64,000 nucleotides of DNA from DAOUBP01 sp964513075. Its GTDB lineage: Bacteria; Chloroflexota; Anaerolineae; CG2-30-64-16. This document shows positions 15,360-23,438 of this stretch, piece after piece; the stretch's first letter is position 1, and every line of letters begins with the position of its first letter. The stretch lies in assembly GCA_964513075.1 (NCBI GenBank), contig CAZELR010000014.1, forward strand, positions 1 through 64,000, given 5' to 3'. Position numbers and translations under genes: made by a program. A model generated the notes under the pieces. The model was not told the origin of the DNA, did not search any database, and worked only from the letters and a program-made list of their open reading frames with translations.

Positions 15360-15959
15360 GTGACAGACAACAACTTAACCAACGAAGAAAAGCTGCCCCA
15401 GCCGGCGGACTTCGAACTGCCGCCTGCGCCGGATGCCGAGCCGGCGGACTTCGAACTGCCGCCTGCGCCAGACGTTGAAGCGGCGGACTTCGAACTGCCG
15501 CCTGCGCTGGACGCCGAAGCGGCAGACTTCGAAATTCCGCCCGCACCTGCCGCTGAACCGGAAGGCTTCAAGCTGCCGCCCGCACCTGCGCCCGAACCAG
15601 CGGCCAAAGCAGCGGCGCCTTCCATGCGATCCACGGACGAAACGACCAGCGATGACAAGCTGTGGGCGCTGCTGGCGTACGTTTTCTCGCCGCTGGCCCC
15701 GCTCATCATCATGTTCATGGAAAACAAGAAGAACCGGCCCTATTTGAAGCTGCACAACATGCAGGCGCTCGTGGCCGGCGTGGCGATCGTCGCGATCTCT
15801 CTGATCCTGGGCGCGATCCCCTTGATCAACTGCCTCTCGCCCTTCGTGGCGTTGGCGCTTTGGATCCTGATGATCTACTACGGCCTCCAGGCCTACAATG
15901 GCAAGCCGGTTACGATTCCGGTCATCACAGATTTCGTCAAGAAGCAGGGCTGGGCTTAA
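15360..15959 (+). CDS. membrane protein with DUF4870-like domain and tandem PADFELPPAP repeats
   Basis: 199 residues from GTG 15360, preceded by AAAGGAG. Residues 14-80 hold four or five near-identical 13-15-residue units (PADFELPPAPDAE, AADFELPPALDAE and variants), an extended proline- and acid-rich linker. Residues 95-199 hold three membrane helices in a DUF4870/Tic20-like arrangement (LWALLAYVFSPLAPLIIMFM, then YLKLHNMQAL, NCLSPFVALALWILMIYYGL). Function unknown. It has a perfect promoter and precedes recJ by 11 bp. Confidence 0.8.
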   Translation: MTDNNLTNEEKLPQPADFELPPAPDAEPADFELPPAPDVEAADFELPPALDAEAADFEIPPAPAAEPEGFKLPPAPAPEPAAKAAAPSMRSTDETTSDDKLWALLAYVFSPLAPLIIMFMENKKNRPYLKLHNMQALVAGVAIVAISLILGAIPLINCLSPFVALALWILMIYYGLQAYNGKPVTIPVITDFVKKQGWA

Positions 15960-15970
15960 GCACCGGGATC

Positions 15971-17704
15971 ATGCCGCCATCATCCAAACGCTGGGACATC
16001 GCGCCCCTGCTGCCGGTTCGCCAACGTAACCGGCTGGGAAACCTGAACCCACTGCTGGCCCAGGTTCTGTTCAATCGCGGGGTCACCGACCCGGCGGAAG
16101 TGGACGCGTTCCTGAACGGCCGGGCGCGCTTCGACGATCCGTACAAAATGAAAGGCATCGCCGAAGCAGTGGCGCGCGTCCGTGCGGCCATCCAGGCCGG
16201 CGAGCCGATCGTGGTCTACGGTGACTTCGACGCGGATGGCGTGACCGCGACTGCGCTGCTGGTGCAGACGCTGTCGGCGTTCACCAGCCGCGTGCAGCCT
16301 TACATCCCGCACCGGGTCGATGAGGGGTACGGCCTCAACTGCGAGGCGCTAGACCGGCTGGCCGCGGACGGCGCGCGGCTGGTGATCACCGTCGATTGCG
16401 GCATCCGCTCGCCGGTGGAGGTCGCGCACGGCAACGCGCTCGGCCTGGACATGATCATCACCGATCATCATTCGATCCAGCAAGATGCGGCAGATCACGA
16501 CATCCTGCCCCCCGCGTTGGCGGTGATCAACCCCAAACAGCAGAGCGAGCCCTACCCCTTCCGCGACTTCGCGGGCGTCGGGCTGGCCTTCAAACTGGCG
16601 CAGGCGCTGCTGATCGCAGAGAAACGCGAGCCGATCGCCGCGCAGCCCGTGGCGCTGCAAGAGCGCGACCTGCTGGACCTGGTGGCGCTGGGCACGGTGG
16701 CCGACCTGGCGCCGCTGTTGGGCGAAAACCGCAGCCTGGTGCAGCGCGGGCTGGCGGAGCTGAACAAGCCGCGGCGGCCGGGCATCCAGGCGATGCTGGA
16801 AGAGGCGAAGCTGGCGCCCGGCAAGGTGGACGCCACCGCGATCGGCTTCGTGCTGGGTCCGCGCATCAACGCCGCAGGCCGATTGGATACCGCCAGGATC
16901 AGCTACGACCTGCTGACCGCCCCGGATAGCCTCGCCGCTCGCCCGCTGGCCGAGCAGGTTGCTGATCTGAACCGCCAGCGCCAGGACAAGACGCAGCAGC
17001 TCGTCGACCTGGCCAAAGGACATATCGACGCAGAGATGGCCGGCGGATACCTGTACCTGATTGCCGACCGGGGCTTCCATCCGGGCATCGTGGGATTGGT
17101 GGCCGGCCGATTGGCAGAGGAAACCTACCGACCCGTGCTGGTGGCCGAGATCGGGGACGAACAAACGCACGGCTCAGCGCGCAGCATCCCGGAGTTCAAC
17201 ATCACCGAGGCGTTGGACGACTGCCGCGAGCTGCTGGTGCGTCACGGCGGGCATGCGGCCGCCGCGGGCTTCACGGTGCGCAACGAGAACCTGGATGCGC
17301 TGCGCGGCAGGCTGGAGCAAGCCGCGGCCGCAAAATTGGCAGGCATCGACCTGGCGCCGACGCTGGCAGTGGACGCCGAAGTCCCTCTAGCCGACCTCGA
17401 CTTCGCGCTCGTGAAACAGTTGGCCCAATTGGAACCGTGTGGCTATGCCAATCCGCAGCCAGTGTTCGCCAGCCGCGGGCTGGAGGTGGTCTCCGCCCGT
17501 CAGGTGGGGAGCGATCGCAAACACCTGAAGCTGCAGGTGCGTGCGCCGCGCGGCCCGGCGTTCTGGGATGCCATCGCCTTTCGCATGGGCGAATGGTATG
17601 GCGAGCTGCCGCAACGGGTCGACCTGGCCTACACGGTCGAGATCAACGAATTCAACGGACGGTCCAGCCTGCAGTTGAACGTGAAGGATATTCGGGCGGC
17701 GTAG
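15971..17704 (+). CDS. recJ: single-stranded-DNA-specific exonuclease RecJ
   Basis: 577 residues, the usual RecJ length. It degrades ssDNA 5' to 3' in recombination and repair. DHH-family motifs are VVYGDFDADGVTATALL, LVITVDCG, MIITDHH and AVINPKQ; the DHHA1 motif is RHGGHAAAAGFTV. The C-terminal OB-like domain begins about residue 460 (LEPCGYANPQPVFASRG). ATG 15971 gives MPPSSKRWDIAPLLP, matching the family start; the longer frame is a shadow. Confidence 0.96.
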   Translation: MPPSSKRWDIAPLLPVRQRNRLGNLNPLLAQVLFNRGVTDPAEVDAFLNGRARFDDPYKMKGIAEAVARVRAAIQAGEPIVVYGDFDADGVTATALLVQTLSAFTSRVQPYIPHRVDEGYGLNCEALDRLAADGARLVITVDCGIRSPVEVAHGNALGLDMIITDHHSIQQDAADHDILPPALAVINPKQQSEPYPFRDFAGVGLAFKLAQALLIAEKREPIAAQPVALQERDLLDLVALGTVADLAPLLGENRSLVQRGLAELNKPRRPGIQAMLEEAKLAPGKVDATAIGFVLGPRINAAGRLDTARISYDLLTAPDSLAARPLAEQVADLNRQRQDKTQQLVDLAKGHIDAEMAGGYLYLIADRGFHPGIVGLVAGRLAEETYRPVLVAEIGDEQTHGSARSIPEFNITEALDDCRELLVRHGGHAAAAGFTVRNENLDALRGRLEQAAAAKLAGIDLAPTLAVDAEVPLADLDFALVKQLAQLEPCGYANPQPVFASRGLEVVSARQVGSDRKHLKLQVRAPRGPAFWDAIAFRMGEWYGELPQRVDLAYTVEINEFNGRSSLQLNVKDIRAA

Positions 17705-17774
17705 GGCGTGGTGCGGCGACCTGCGGGTCGGTGCGTGGTGCGGCGACCTGCGGGTCGGTGCGTGGTGCGCGGTA
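17703..17774. repeat. family E tandem repeat, 27-bp period
   Basis: Two exact 27-bp units starting at 17707 and 17734 (CGTGGTGCGGCGACCTGCGG followed by GTCGGTG) plus a partial third. Each contains the palindrome CGACCTGCGGGTCG. The same unit with one change is at 25699-25725. Confidence 0.8.
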
Positions 17775-17805
17775 ACCTGGTAGGTTGGTAAGGGGGAGGT
17801 GCAAC

Positions 17806-18777
17806 ATGAAACGCATAGCGGTGCTGACCAGCGGCGGTGACGCGCCGGGGATGAACGCGGCTATCCGGGCCGTGGTGCGTGCGGGCGTCGATCGGGGCAT
17901 GGAAGTGCTCGGCGTGCAGCATGGCTATGCCGGCTTGATGGCAGACAGCATGATTCCGTTAGGCGCACGCGATGTCGGCGGCATCATCGGCCGCGGGGGC
18001 ACCATCCTGGGCAGCGCGCGCGCGCCGGAGTTCCGCACCGAAACGGGGCGGATGCAGGCGCTGCACAACCTCAACGCCCGCGGGGTGCAGGGTCTGGTGG
18101 TGATCGGCGGCAACGGCTCGCAAGCCGGCGCAGCTGCGCTCTCGCAGATGGGCTTCGCGGTGGTCGGAGTAGCTTCCACAATCGACAACGATCTGGTGGG
18201 TTCCGACATCACCATCGGCGTAGATACCGCGCTGGAAGTAGCGCTGGAGGCGGTAGATCGGCTAAAAGTGACGGCTTCGTCTCACGGACGGGCATTCCTG
18301 GTCGAGGTGATGGGCCGCGGGTGCGGCTACCTGGCGCTGATGACCGGCCTGGCGGGCGGCGCCGAAGCCATCGTCGTCCCGGAAATCGAGACCGATCCGG
18401 AGGCGGTCGCCGCGGTGATCCGAGAGTCCTACGAGCACGGCAAGCCGCACGCCGTGGTGGTGGTGGCCGAGGGCGCCAAGCTCAACGCGGCCGCACTGGT
18501 GAACTATTTCGAGGAAGACCAGGAACACCTGGGCTTCGAGGTGCGGGCCACCATCCTGGGCCACGTCCAGCGCGGGGGCGATCCCACCGCAGCGGATCGG
18601 GTGCTGGCCACGCAGCTCGGCGCGGCCGCGGTCGAACAGCTTGCAACCGGGAAGCACGGCGTGCTGGTGGGGATAATCAAGGGCGAGATCGTCGCGACGC
18701 CCTACGCCAAGGTGCTGAGCGGCAGCAAGCCGCTCGACCTGGAGCTGCTCAAGCTGGCGGAGATGCTGAATCGTTAG
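17806..18777 (+). CDS. pfkA: 6-phosphofructokinase, PfkA type
   Basis: 323 residues, close to the usual 320. It phosphorylates fructose-6-phosphate in glycolysis. Motifs: MKRIAVLTSGGDAPGMNAAI, the STIDNDLVGSD catalytic loop with the proton-acceptor Asp, EVMGRGCGYLAL and LGHVQRGGDPTAADR. The Mg/ATP motif reads GGNGS rather than GGDGS, so the usual Mg-binding Asp is Asn. Gly at the next position is the ATP-type residue. GGGGGAGG precedes ATG 17806. A different, PPi-type enzyme lies at 63314. Confidence 0.92.
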   Translation: MKRIAVLTSGGDAPGMNAAIRAVVRAGVDRGMEVLGVQHGYAGLMADSMIPLGARDVGGIIGRGGTILGSARAPEFRTETGRMQALHNLNARGVQGLVVIGGNGSQAGAAALSQMGFAVVGVASTIDNDLVGSDITIGVDTALEVALEAVDRLKVTASSHGRAFLVEVMGRGCGYLALMTGLAGGAEAIVVPEIETDPEAVAAVIRESYEHGKPHAVVVVAEGAKLNAAALVNYFEEDQEHLGFEVRATILGHVQRGGDPTAADRVLATQLGAAAVEQLATGKHGVLVGIIKGEIVATPYAKVLSGSKPLDLELLKLAEMLNR

Positions 18778-18826
18778 GTCGTGACGCATCGGGCATGGAG
18801 CGTGAGGCGATCTGGCAGGGGGAGAC

Positions 18827-19060
18827 ATGCAGGGGAAACAGTCCTGGTTTGGGCGCCTGGGGCAGCCGTTGCGGGTCGGGATGATCTGCGCGGCCGCGGG
18901 CGTGCTGCTGGCGATTATCGGAATCATCCGCGGGAACGTGCCGCTGAATCCATTGTCGATCTTCCTGGTGCTGCTGATCTCGGGCGGAAGTTGGGGCTTG
19001 GTGAGCTGGGCCGTGACCACCGCGGTCGTCGACGTGGCGCAAGAAGCCGAAGATGAGTAA
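18827..19060 (+). CDS. small two-helix membrane protein
   Basis: 77 residues from ATG 18827, with GGGGAG as ribosome site. Two hydrophobic helices (MICAAAGVLLAIIGIIRG; LSIFLVLLISGGSWGLVSWA) end in an acidic tail VAQEAEDE. The stop overlaps the start of the HAD gene by 8 bp. Unrecognised; the coupling and topology support a real gene. Confidence 0.68.
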   Translation: MQGKQSWFGRLGQPLRVGMICAAAGVLLAIIGIIRGNVPLNPLSIFLVLLISGGSWGLVSWAVTTAVVDVAQEAEDE

Positions 19061-19859
19061 CCGCCCGGCCCTGACAGCGCTGCGCGGTTTCATCTTCGAC
19101 CTCGACGGTACGCTCTACCGCGGCAACACCGTGTTGCCTGGCGCGGCCGAATTCGTCGCCCACTTACGGCAGGCCGGCATCCCACTCCTGTTCCTCACGA
19201 ACAACGCCACCACCCCACCGCAGGGCGTAGCCGACCGGCTGACGCAGATGGGCATCCCGGCCGGCAGCGAAGACGTGTTCACTTCGGCCCAGGCAACGGC
19301 GGCCACCCTGGCGGAAGAGGCGCCGGACTGCCGGATTTACGTGGTCGGAGAGGTGGGGCTGCGCGAGGCGCTGCTTGCGGCCGGCTTGACCCTGACCGGC
19401 GACTTCCGCGAGGCGGACACGGTGGTGGCCGGCATGGACCGGGAGCTGACGTACGTGAAGCTGCGGGATGCGGCGCTGGCGATCCGGCGCGGCGCCCGGT
19501 TCATCGCTACGAACACCGATCGCACCTTGCCAACGGAGCTGGGGCTGGTCCCCGGCGCAGGCTCGATCATCGGCCTGCTGGAAATCGCCACCGACGTGCA
19601 GCCGCGCATCATCGGCAAGCCCTCAGCGGGGATCATGCAGTTGGGGCTGCGCCGCCTCGGAACACCTGGAGAACTGACCGCGGCCGTCGGCGACCGGGTC
19701 GAGACGGACATTCTGGGCGGCCAGGCGGCCAACCTGCCGACCATCGCCGTCCTCACCGGCGCCAGCACCGCCGAGCAGTTCGCGGCGATGCGGCAGCCAC
19801 CGGATTGGGTGTACGAGGATATGTGGGCGCTGGATAGGGCGTATTTTGGGGACACGTGA
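19053..19859 (+). CDS. HAD-IIA family phosphatase, NagD-like
   Basis: 268 residues. HAD motif I is FIFDLDGTLYRG, motif II LFLTNNATTPP, and motif IV with the metal Asp is AVGDRVETDILGG. The C2 cap lies between (RGARFIATNTDRTLPTELGL is typical of the NagD/PGP group). IGKPSAGIMQLGLRRLG carries the motif III Lys. Likely a sugar- or glycolate-phosphate phosphatase. In a set with pfkA and the small membrane protein. Confidence 0.92.
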   Translation: MSNRPALTALRGFIFDLDGTLYRGNTVLPGAAEFVAHLRQAGIPLLFLTNNATTPPQGVADRLTQMGIPAGSEDVFTSAQATAATLAEEAPDCRIYVVGEVGLREALLAAGLTLTGDFREADTVVAGMDRELTYVKLRDAALAIRRGARFIATNTDRTLPTELGLVPGAGSIIGLLEIATDVQPRIIGKPSAGIMQLGLRRLGTPGELTAAVGDRVETDILGGQAANLPTIAVLTGASTAEQFAAMRQPPDWVYEDMWALDRAYFGDT

Positions 19860-19870
19860 CGAGTGCAGAT

Positions 19871-20004
19871 AGTCATTCTGAGCGGGTTGACCACTCAACA
19901 CTCGTGATGGCGCGACACTAGCGAAGAATCTCGGCATGGACACGAGACCCTTCGCTGGTGTTGTGTGTTATCAAGGCTGTGCCGTTAACCCGCTCAGGGT
20001 GACA
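19871..20004. repeat. family A MITE-like element
   Basis: Terminal repeats GTCATTCTGAGCGGGTTGAC and GTTAACCCGCTCAGGGTGAC are inverted with about three mismatches. Internal GCGAAGAATCTC and GAGACCCTTCGC match the family core. It fills the gap between convergent genes, where it may also act as a bidirectional end structure. Confidence 0.82.
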
Positions 20005-20012
20005 GCGCCCCC

Positions 20013-20999
20013 TTACCAGCGCTGATGTACGTGCGGCTTGATCATCCGATCGTAGACATCCTGCACGGCGGCCATCGTCGCAGCACTGTGCGGCGGCAGG
20101 CCGGCCGCAGCAATGTTGTCCTCCGCCTGGCTCGGCCGCTTGGCGCCAGGGATCACACACGTCACCGCGTCGAACATCAGGATCCAGCGCAGCGCCCACT
20201 GCGCCAGCGTGGCTCCTGCCGGCACGAGTTTGCGCAGCTCTTCCACCGCGGCCAGCCCTATCTCGTACGGCACGCCCGCGAAGGTTTCGCCCACGTCAAA
20301 TGCCTCGCCATGCCGGTTGAAGCTGCGATGGTCGTCGGCCGCGAACTGGCTGTCGGCCCGCAGCTTGCCGGTAAGCAGGCCGCTGGCCAACGGCACGCGC
20401 GCCAGGATGCCCACCTGTTTGGCCTGGGCCGCGGGGAAGAAACGCTCGGCAGGCCGCTGGCGAAACGCGTTGAAGATGATCTGCACGGTCTGCACGTTCG
20501 GGTATTCGATGGCCTTCAACGCCTCTTCCACCTTCTCCACGCTGACCCCATAATGGCGGATCTTGCCGGCCGCAACCAAGTCATCCAGGAATCCGAAGAC
20601 CTCGGGCCGGTAGTAAAGCTCGGTGGGCGGGCAGTGAAGCTGGACCAGATCAAGCGCATCGACGGCCAGGTTGGCTAAACTGCGATCGATCCAGGCAGTC
20701 AGGTTGGCGCGGGTGTAGCCCTCGACGACCTGGCTGGGCAGGCGGCGGCCGGCCTTGGTGGCCACGTAGATGTGCTCGCCCGGCCGGTCGGCTCGCACCT
20801 GGCTGATCAGCCGCTCGCTGCGGCCGTCGCCGTAGACATCAGCTGTGTCGATAAAGTTGACGCCGAGATCGATCGCCCGGTGCAGTGCAGCGATCGATTC
20901 CCTGTCATCCACATCGCCCCAAGAGCCGCCGATGGCCCATGCGCCGAAACTGACCTCGGAAACCTGGTAGCCGGTGCGGCCGAGTGTACGATAGTTCAT
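20013..20999 (-). CDS. aldo/keto reductase
   Basis: 328 residues, an NADPH-dependent TIM-barrel oxidoreductase. The tetrad is visible: Asp in NFIDTADVYGDGRSE with Tyr four residues on, Lys in YVATKAGRRLP and His in LVQLHCPP. VIPGAKRPSQAEDNIAAAGL is the C-terminal NADPH-binding loop. Of the YajO/AKR13-like group. Its start overlaps the GH1 stop by 4 bp (ATGA), so it follows the beta-glucosidase in one transcript and may act on a sugar-derived carbonyl. Confidence 0.93.
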   Translation of the reverse strand: MNYRTLGRTGYQVSEVSFGAWAIGGSWGDVDDRESIAALHRAIDLGVNFIDTADVYGDGRSERLISQVRADRPGEHIYVATKAGRRLPSQVVEGYTRANLTAWIDRSLANLAVDALDLVQLHCPPTELYYRPEVFGFLDDLVAAGKIRHYGVSVEKVEEALKAIEYPNVQTVQIIFNAFRQRPAERFFPAAQAKQVGILARVPLASGLLTGKLRADSQFAADDHRSFNRHGEAFDVGETFAGVPYEIGLAAVEELRKLVPAGATLAQWALRWILMFDAVTCVIPGAKRPSQAEDNIAAAGLPPHSAATMAAVQDVYDRMIKPHVHQRW

Positions 21000-22330
21000 A
21001 GATTCTCCTTGATTATGCTACTATACCACTTCGCGCTCGTCTTCGGGATGCGCGCAAGGGTCTTATAATCGACATAGACCAGGCCGAAGCGCTGGCTGTA
21101 ACCGTGAGCCCACTCGAAGTTGTCCATCAGCGACCAGACGAAGTAGCCCTTGAGCGGGATACCCTCTGCGATGGCGCGGGCGGCCTGGGCGAAGTGGTCA
21201 GCCAGGTAGGCTACGCGCCGGGGGTCGTCCACCCGGCCATCAGGACCGACCTGGTCGGCGCAGGCCGCGCCGTTCTCAGTCACATAGTACGCTGGGAACG
21301 AATACTCCTTCTTGAGCCGGGCCAGCAGCTCGTATAGCCCCTCAGGATACACCTCCCAGCCCATTGTCGTCGGATTGGGAACGGGGAAGAGGGTGCGCGG
21401 CGCGTTCTTGGCCTCCGGGATGGCCTCGCTGCGGTCGATGCTGCGGAAATAGTAGTTTACGCCCACGAAGTCAATCGGTGCGGTGATGGCAGCCATGTCG
21501 CCGGGCTGCACGAAGTCCAGGCTCAAGTCGAGCGACTCGCACAACTCCTGCGGATAGCCGCGGCCAGCAAGCGGATCAAGGAACCAACGGTTGCCCCCGG
21601 CATCCCGCAGCCGCGCGGCCCGCGCATCGGCCTCGCTGGGCGAAGCCGGATGGTGCGGCGCCAGGTTCAACACCATGCCCACCTGGCTGCCCGGGCTGTC
21701 GCGGCGGATGACGGGTGCGGCCCAGCCATGCGCCAGCAGATGGTGATGTGCGGCCGCGTAGGCCTCGGCGCGGTTTCGACGGCCCGGCGCATGGACGCCG
21801 TACTCGTAGCCCAGAAACGCGCTGACCCACGGCTCGTTGAAGGTCATCCAGTCGTGCACCCGGTCGCCCAGCCTGCGCACCACGGCCTCGGCGTACTCGA
21901 CGTAGGCTGACGCGGTCGACCGCGCGGGCCAGCCGCCACGGTCCTGCAGCGCCTGGGGCAGATCCCAATGATATAGCGTGGCGAAGGGCCGGATGCCGGC
22001 CGCCAGCAGCTCATCGACCAGGCGGCTGTAGAAGTCGAGGCCGGCCGGGTTCAGCTTGCCGGCGCCGGCCGGATAGATGCGCGGCCACGCGATGGAGAAG
22101 CGATATGCCTGCAGCCCCAGGTCAGCCATCAACGCGATATCGTCGCGCCAGCGGTGGTAGTGGTCACAGGCGACATCGCCCGTGTCGCCGTCCCGCACCT
22201 TGCCGGGCGTGTGCGAGAAGCGGTCCCAGATGCTCTCGCCCTTGCCGTCATCCTTCCAGGCGCCTTCGATCTGATAGGACGCGGTGGCTGTGCCCCACAG
22301 AAAATCCGTGGGAAACCGCGCTGCGCTCAT
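20996..22330 (-). CDS. beta-glucosidase, glycoside hydrolase family 1
   Basis: 444 residues, the normal GH1 length. The N-terminal signature FLWGTATASYQIEGAW is present. The acid/base Glu is in WMTFNEPWVSAFLGY and the nucleophile Glu in YYVTENGAA. SLMDNFEWAHGYSQRFGLVY is the C-terminal aglycone/phosphate region. No signal peptide, so it acts on imported beta-glucosides in the cytoplasm. First of a pair with the aldo/keto reductase; the DUF4380-like gene is 12 bp upstream. Confidence 0.96.
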   Translation of the reverse strand: MSAARFPTDFLWGTATASYQIEGAWKDDGKGESIWDRFSHTPGKVRDGDTGDVACDHYHRWRDDIALMADLGLQAYRFSIAWPRIYPAGAGKLNPAGLDFYSRLVDELLAAGIRPFATLYHWDLPQALQDRGGWPARSTASAYVEYAEAVVRRLGDRVHDWMTFNEPWVSAFLGYEYGVHAPGRRNRAEAYAAAHHHLLAHGWAAPVIRRDSPGSQVGMVLNLAPHHPASPSEADARAARLRDAGGNRWFLDPLAGRGYPQELCESLDLSLDFVQPGDMAAITAPIDFVGVNYYFRSIDRSEAIPEAKNAPRTLFPVPNPTTMGWEVYPEGLYELLARLKKEYSFPAYYVTENGAACADQVGPDGRVDDPRRVAYLADHFAQAARAIAEGIPLKGYFVWSLMDNFEWAHGYSQRFGLVYVDYKTLARIPKTSAKWYSSIIKENL

Positions 22331-22342
22331 AAGCTAGTTCCT

Positions 22343-23233
22343 TTACAGGCCTAAGGCCACGATCAGATCCCGCAGGCCATCGGGGGTCGGCGGGACGGCC
22401 GGCGCGGCATGCAGCTCCCAGCGCTCCACATGGGTGACTGCCTGGCCGATCTCCAGCTTGCACAGCGGGCCGACGGTCTCGATCTCGATGAAGCGGTTGT
22501 TGCAGTAGCTCTCGACGTTGCAGCCGAAGTCAGGGTGCGGCAGGGCCGGCTGCGGATCGAAACGTTTGACGAAAAAGACGCCGGCCACCAGGTAGCCCGC
22601 CCAGCCGTGACGATTGAGATAGCCGATCTTGACCGGCGGCAGGATTGCGTCGGCCGAGATAAAGGCGTAATCGTCGTTCAGGCTCAGACGCGGGTCAGCC
22701 AAGCGGGTGTAGGGCCAGAGGACGAGGTTGCGGTTGGCCAGCAGCCCAACACCATCCAGATTGCCTTGGGTCTGCGGGAAGACCGCCAGGCCGCCCAGGC
22801 GCATCTGCGTAATCGCCCACGGTGCGAGTTCCACCGGCCACGTTCCCTGGTTTTCCAGGCGATGGGTGACCGTGACGGCCGGCCGGCCAGGCTCCAGGCG
22901 CAGCTCAATGCTCTTACGGATGCCGGTCGCCGGCTCGACGGCCTGGGTCAGGCGCACGCCATCGGGCAGGTCGACGATCTCGGGCGCGTCGTTGTCGGGC
23001 ATGTAGGAGCGCGGCATTGCCTCGGGCGAGTGCCAGAGCCGATGCCCGCCGTACAAGCGGAAGTCGCCGTAGGAGGTGGGGATCGCGATATCGGCGACCT
23101 CGGCGAGCAGGTTGTCGCTTGAGCCGGCGAGCGAAAGCCGCACGATGCGCGGGCCGGCCGTGGCCAGGTAGTCCAGGCGGATGGCCTCGTTAGCGAGGGT
23201 CCGGGTCGGGTAACCGTAAAAATCCTCAGACAT
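22343..23233 (-). CDS. DUF4380-like / aldose-mutarotase-fold protein
   Basis: 296 residues from ATG 23233 with TGGAGGGAAC as ribosome site. A beta-sandwich protein without signal peptide: SEDFYGYPTRTLANEAIRLD, RLYGGHRLWHSPEAMPRSY, TVTHRLENQGTWPVELAPWA, IGYLNRHGWAGYLVAGVFFV. The GGHRLWHSPE motif and layout suit the DUF4380/galactose-mutarotase-like superfamily. Probably acts on a sugar; function not known. It precedes the GH1 gene in the same direction. Confidence 0.75.
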   Translation of the reverse strand: MSEDFYGYPTRTLANEAIRLDYLATAGPRIVRLSLAGSSDNLLAEVADIAIPTSYGDFRLYGGHRLWHSPEAMPRSYMPDNDAPEIVDLPDGVRLTQAVEPATGIRKSIELRLEPGRPAVTVTHRLENQGTWPVELAPWAITQMRLGGLAVFPQTQGNLDGVGLLANRNLVLWPYTRLADPRLSLNDDYAFISADAILPPVKIGYLNRHGWAGYLVAGVFFVKRFDPQPALPHPDFGCNVESYCNNRFIEIETVGPLCKLEIGQAVTHVERWELHAAPAVPPTPDGLRDLIVALGL

Positions 23234-23300
23234 GTTCCCTCCAGTGGGTTGAGCCAGCTTTGGCTGATGCACATGATCAGTGCACGATTTCAAGAAAACC

Positions 23301-23329
23301 ATTCTACATCAGGTCGGGCCGTTGCCCAA
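23301..23329 (-). promoter_or_regulatory. candidate promoter of the DUF4380-GH1-AKR operon
   Basis: On the minus strand TTGGGC (23329-23324) and TAGAAT (23306-23301) with a 17-bp spacer. It gives a leader of about 60 nt before ATG 23233. Confidence 0.5.
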
Positions 23330-23438
23330 GCCGCTGCCTGTGGTTGACCGATTGCAGGAGACGGCTTCGCTATGGTAAACTTGCTGATGCAGGATACAAG
23401 CTGATTCCTGTCCAATATCATTGAAATCGAGCTAAGGA

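Noticed and set aside
15662..17704. 680-residue RecJ
   Set aside because: The first 103 residues overlap the DUF4870-like gene in another frame; ATG 15971 gives the family-typical N-terminus.
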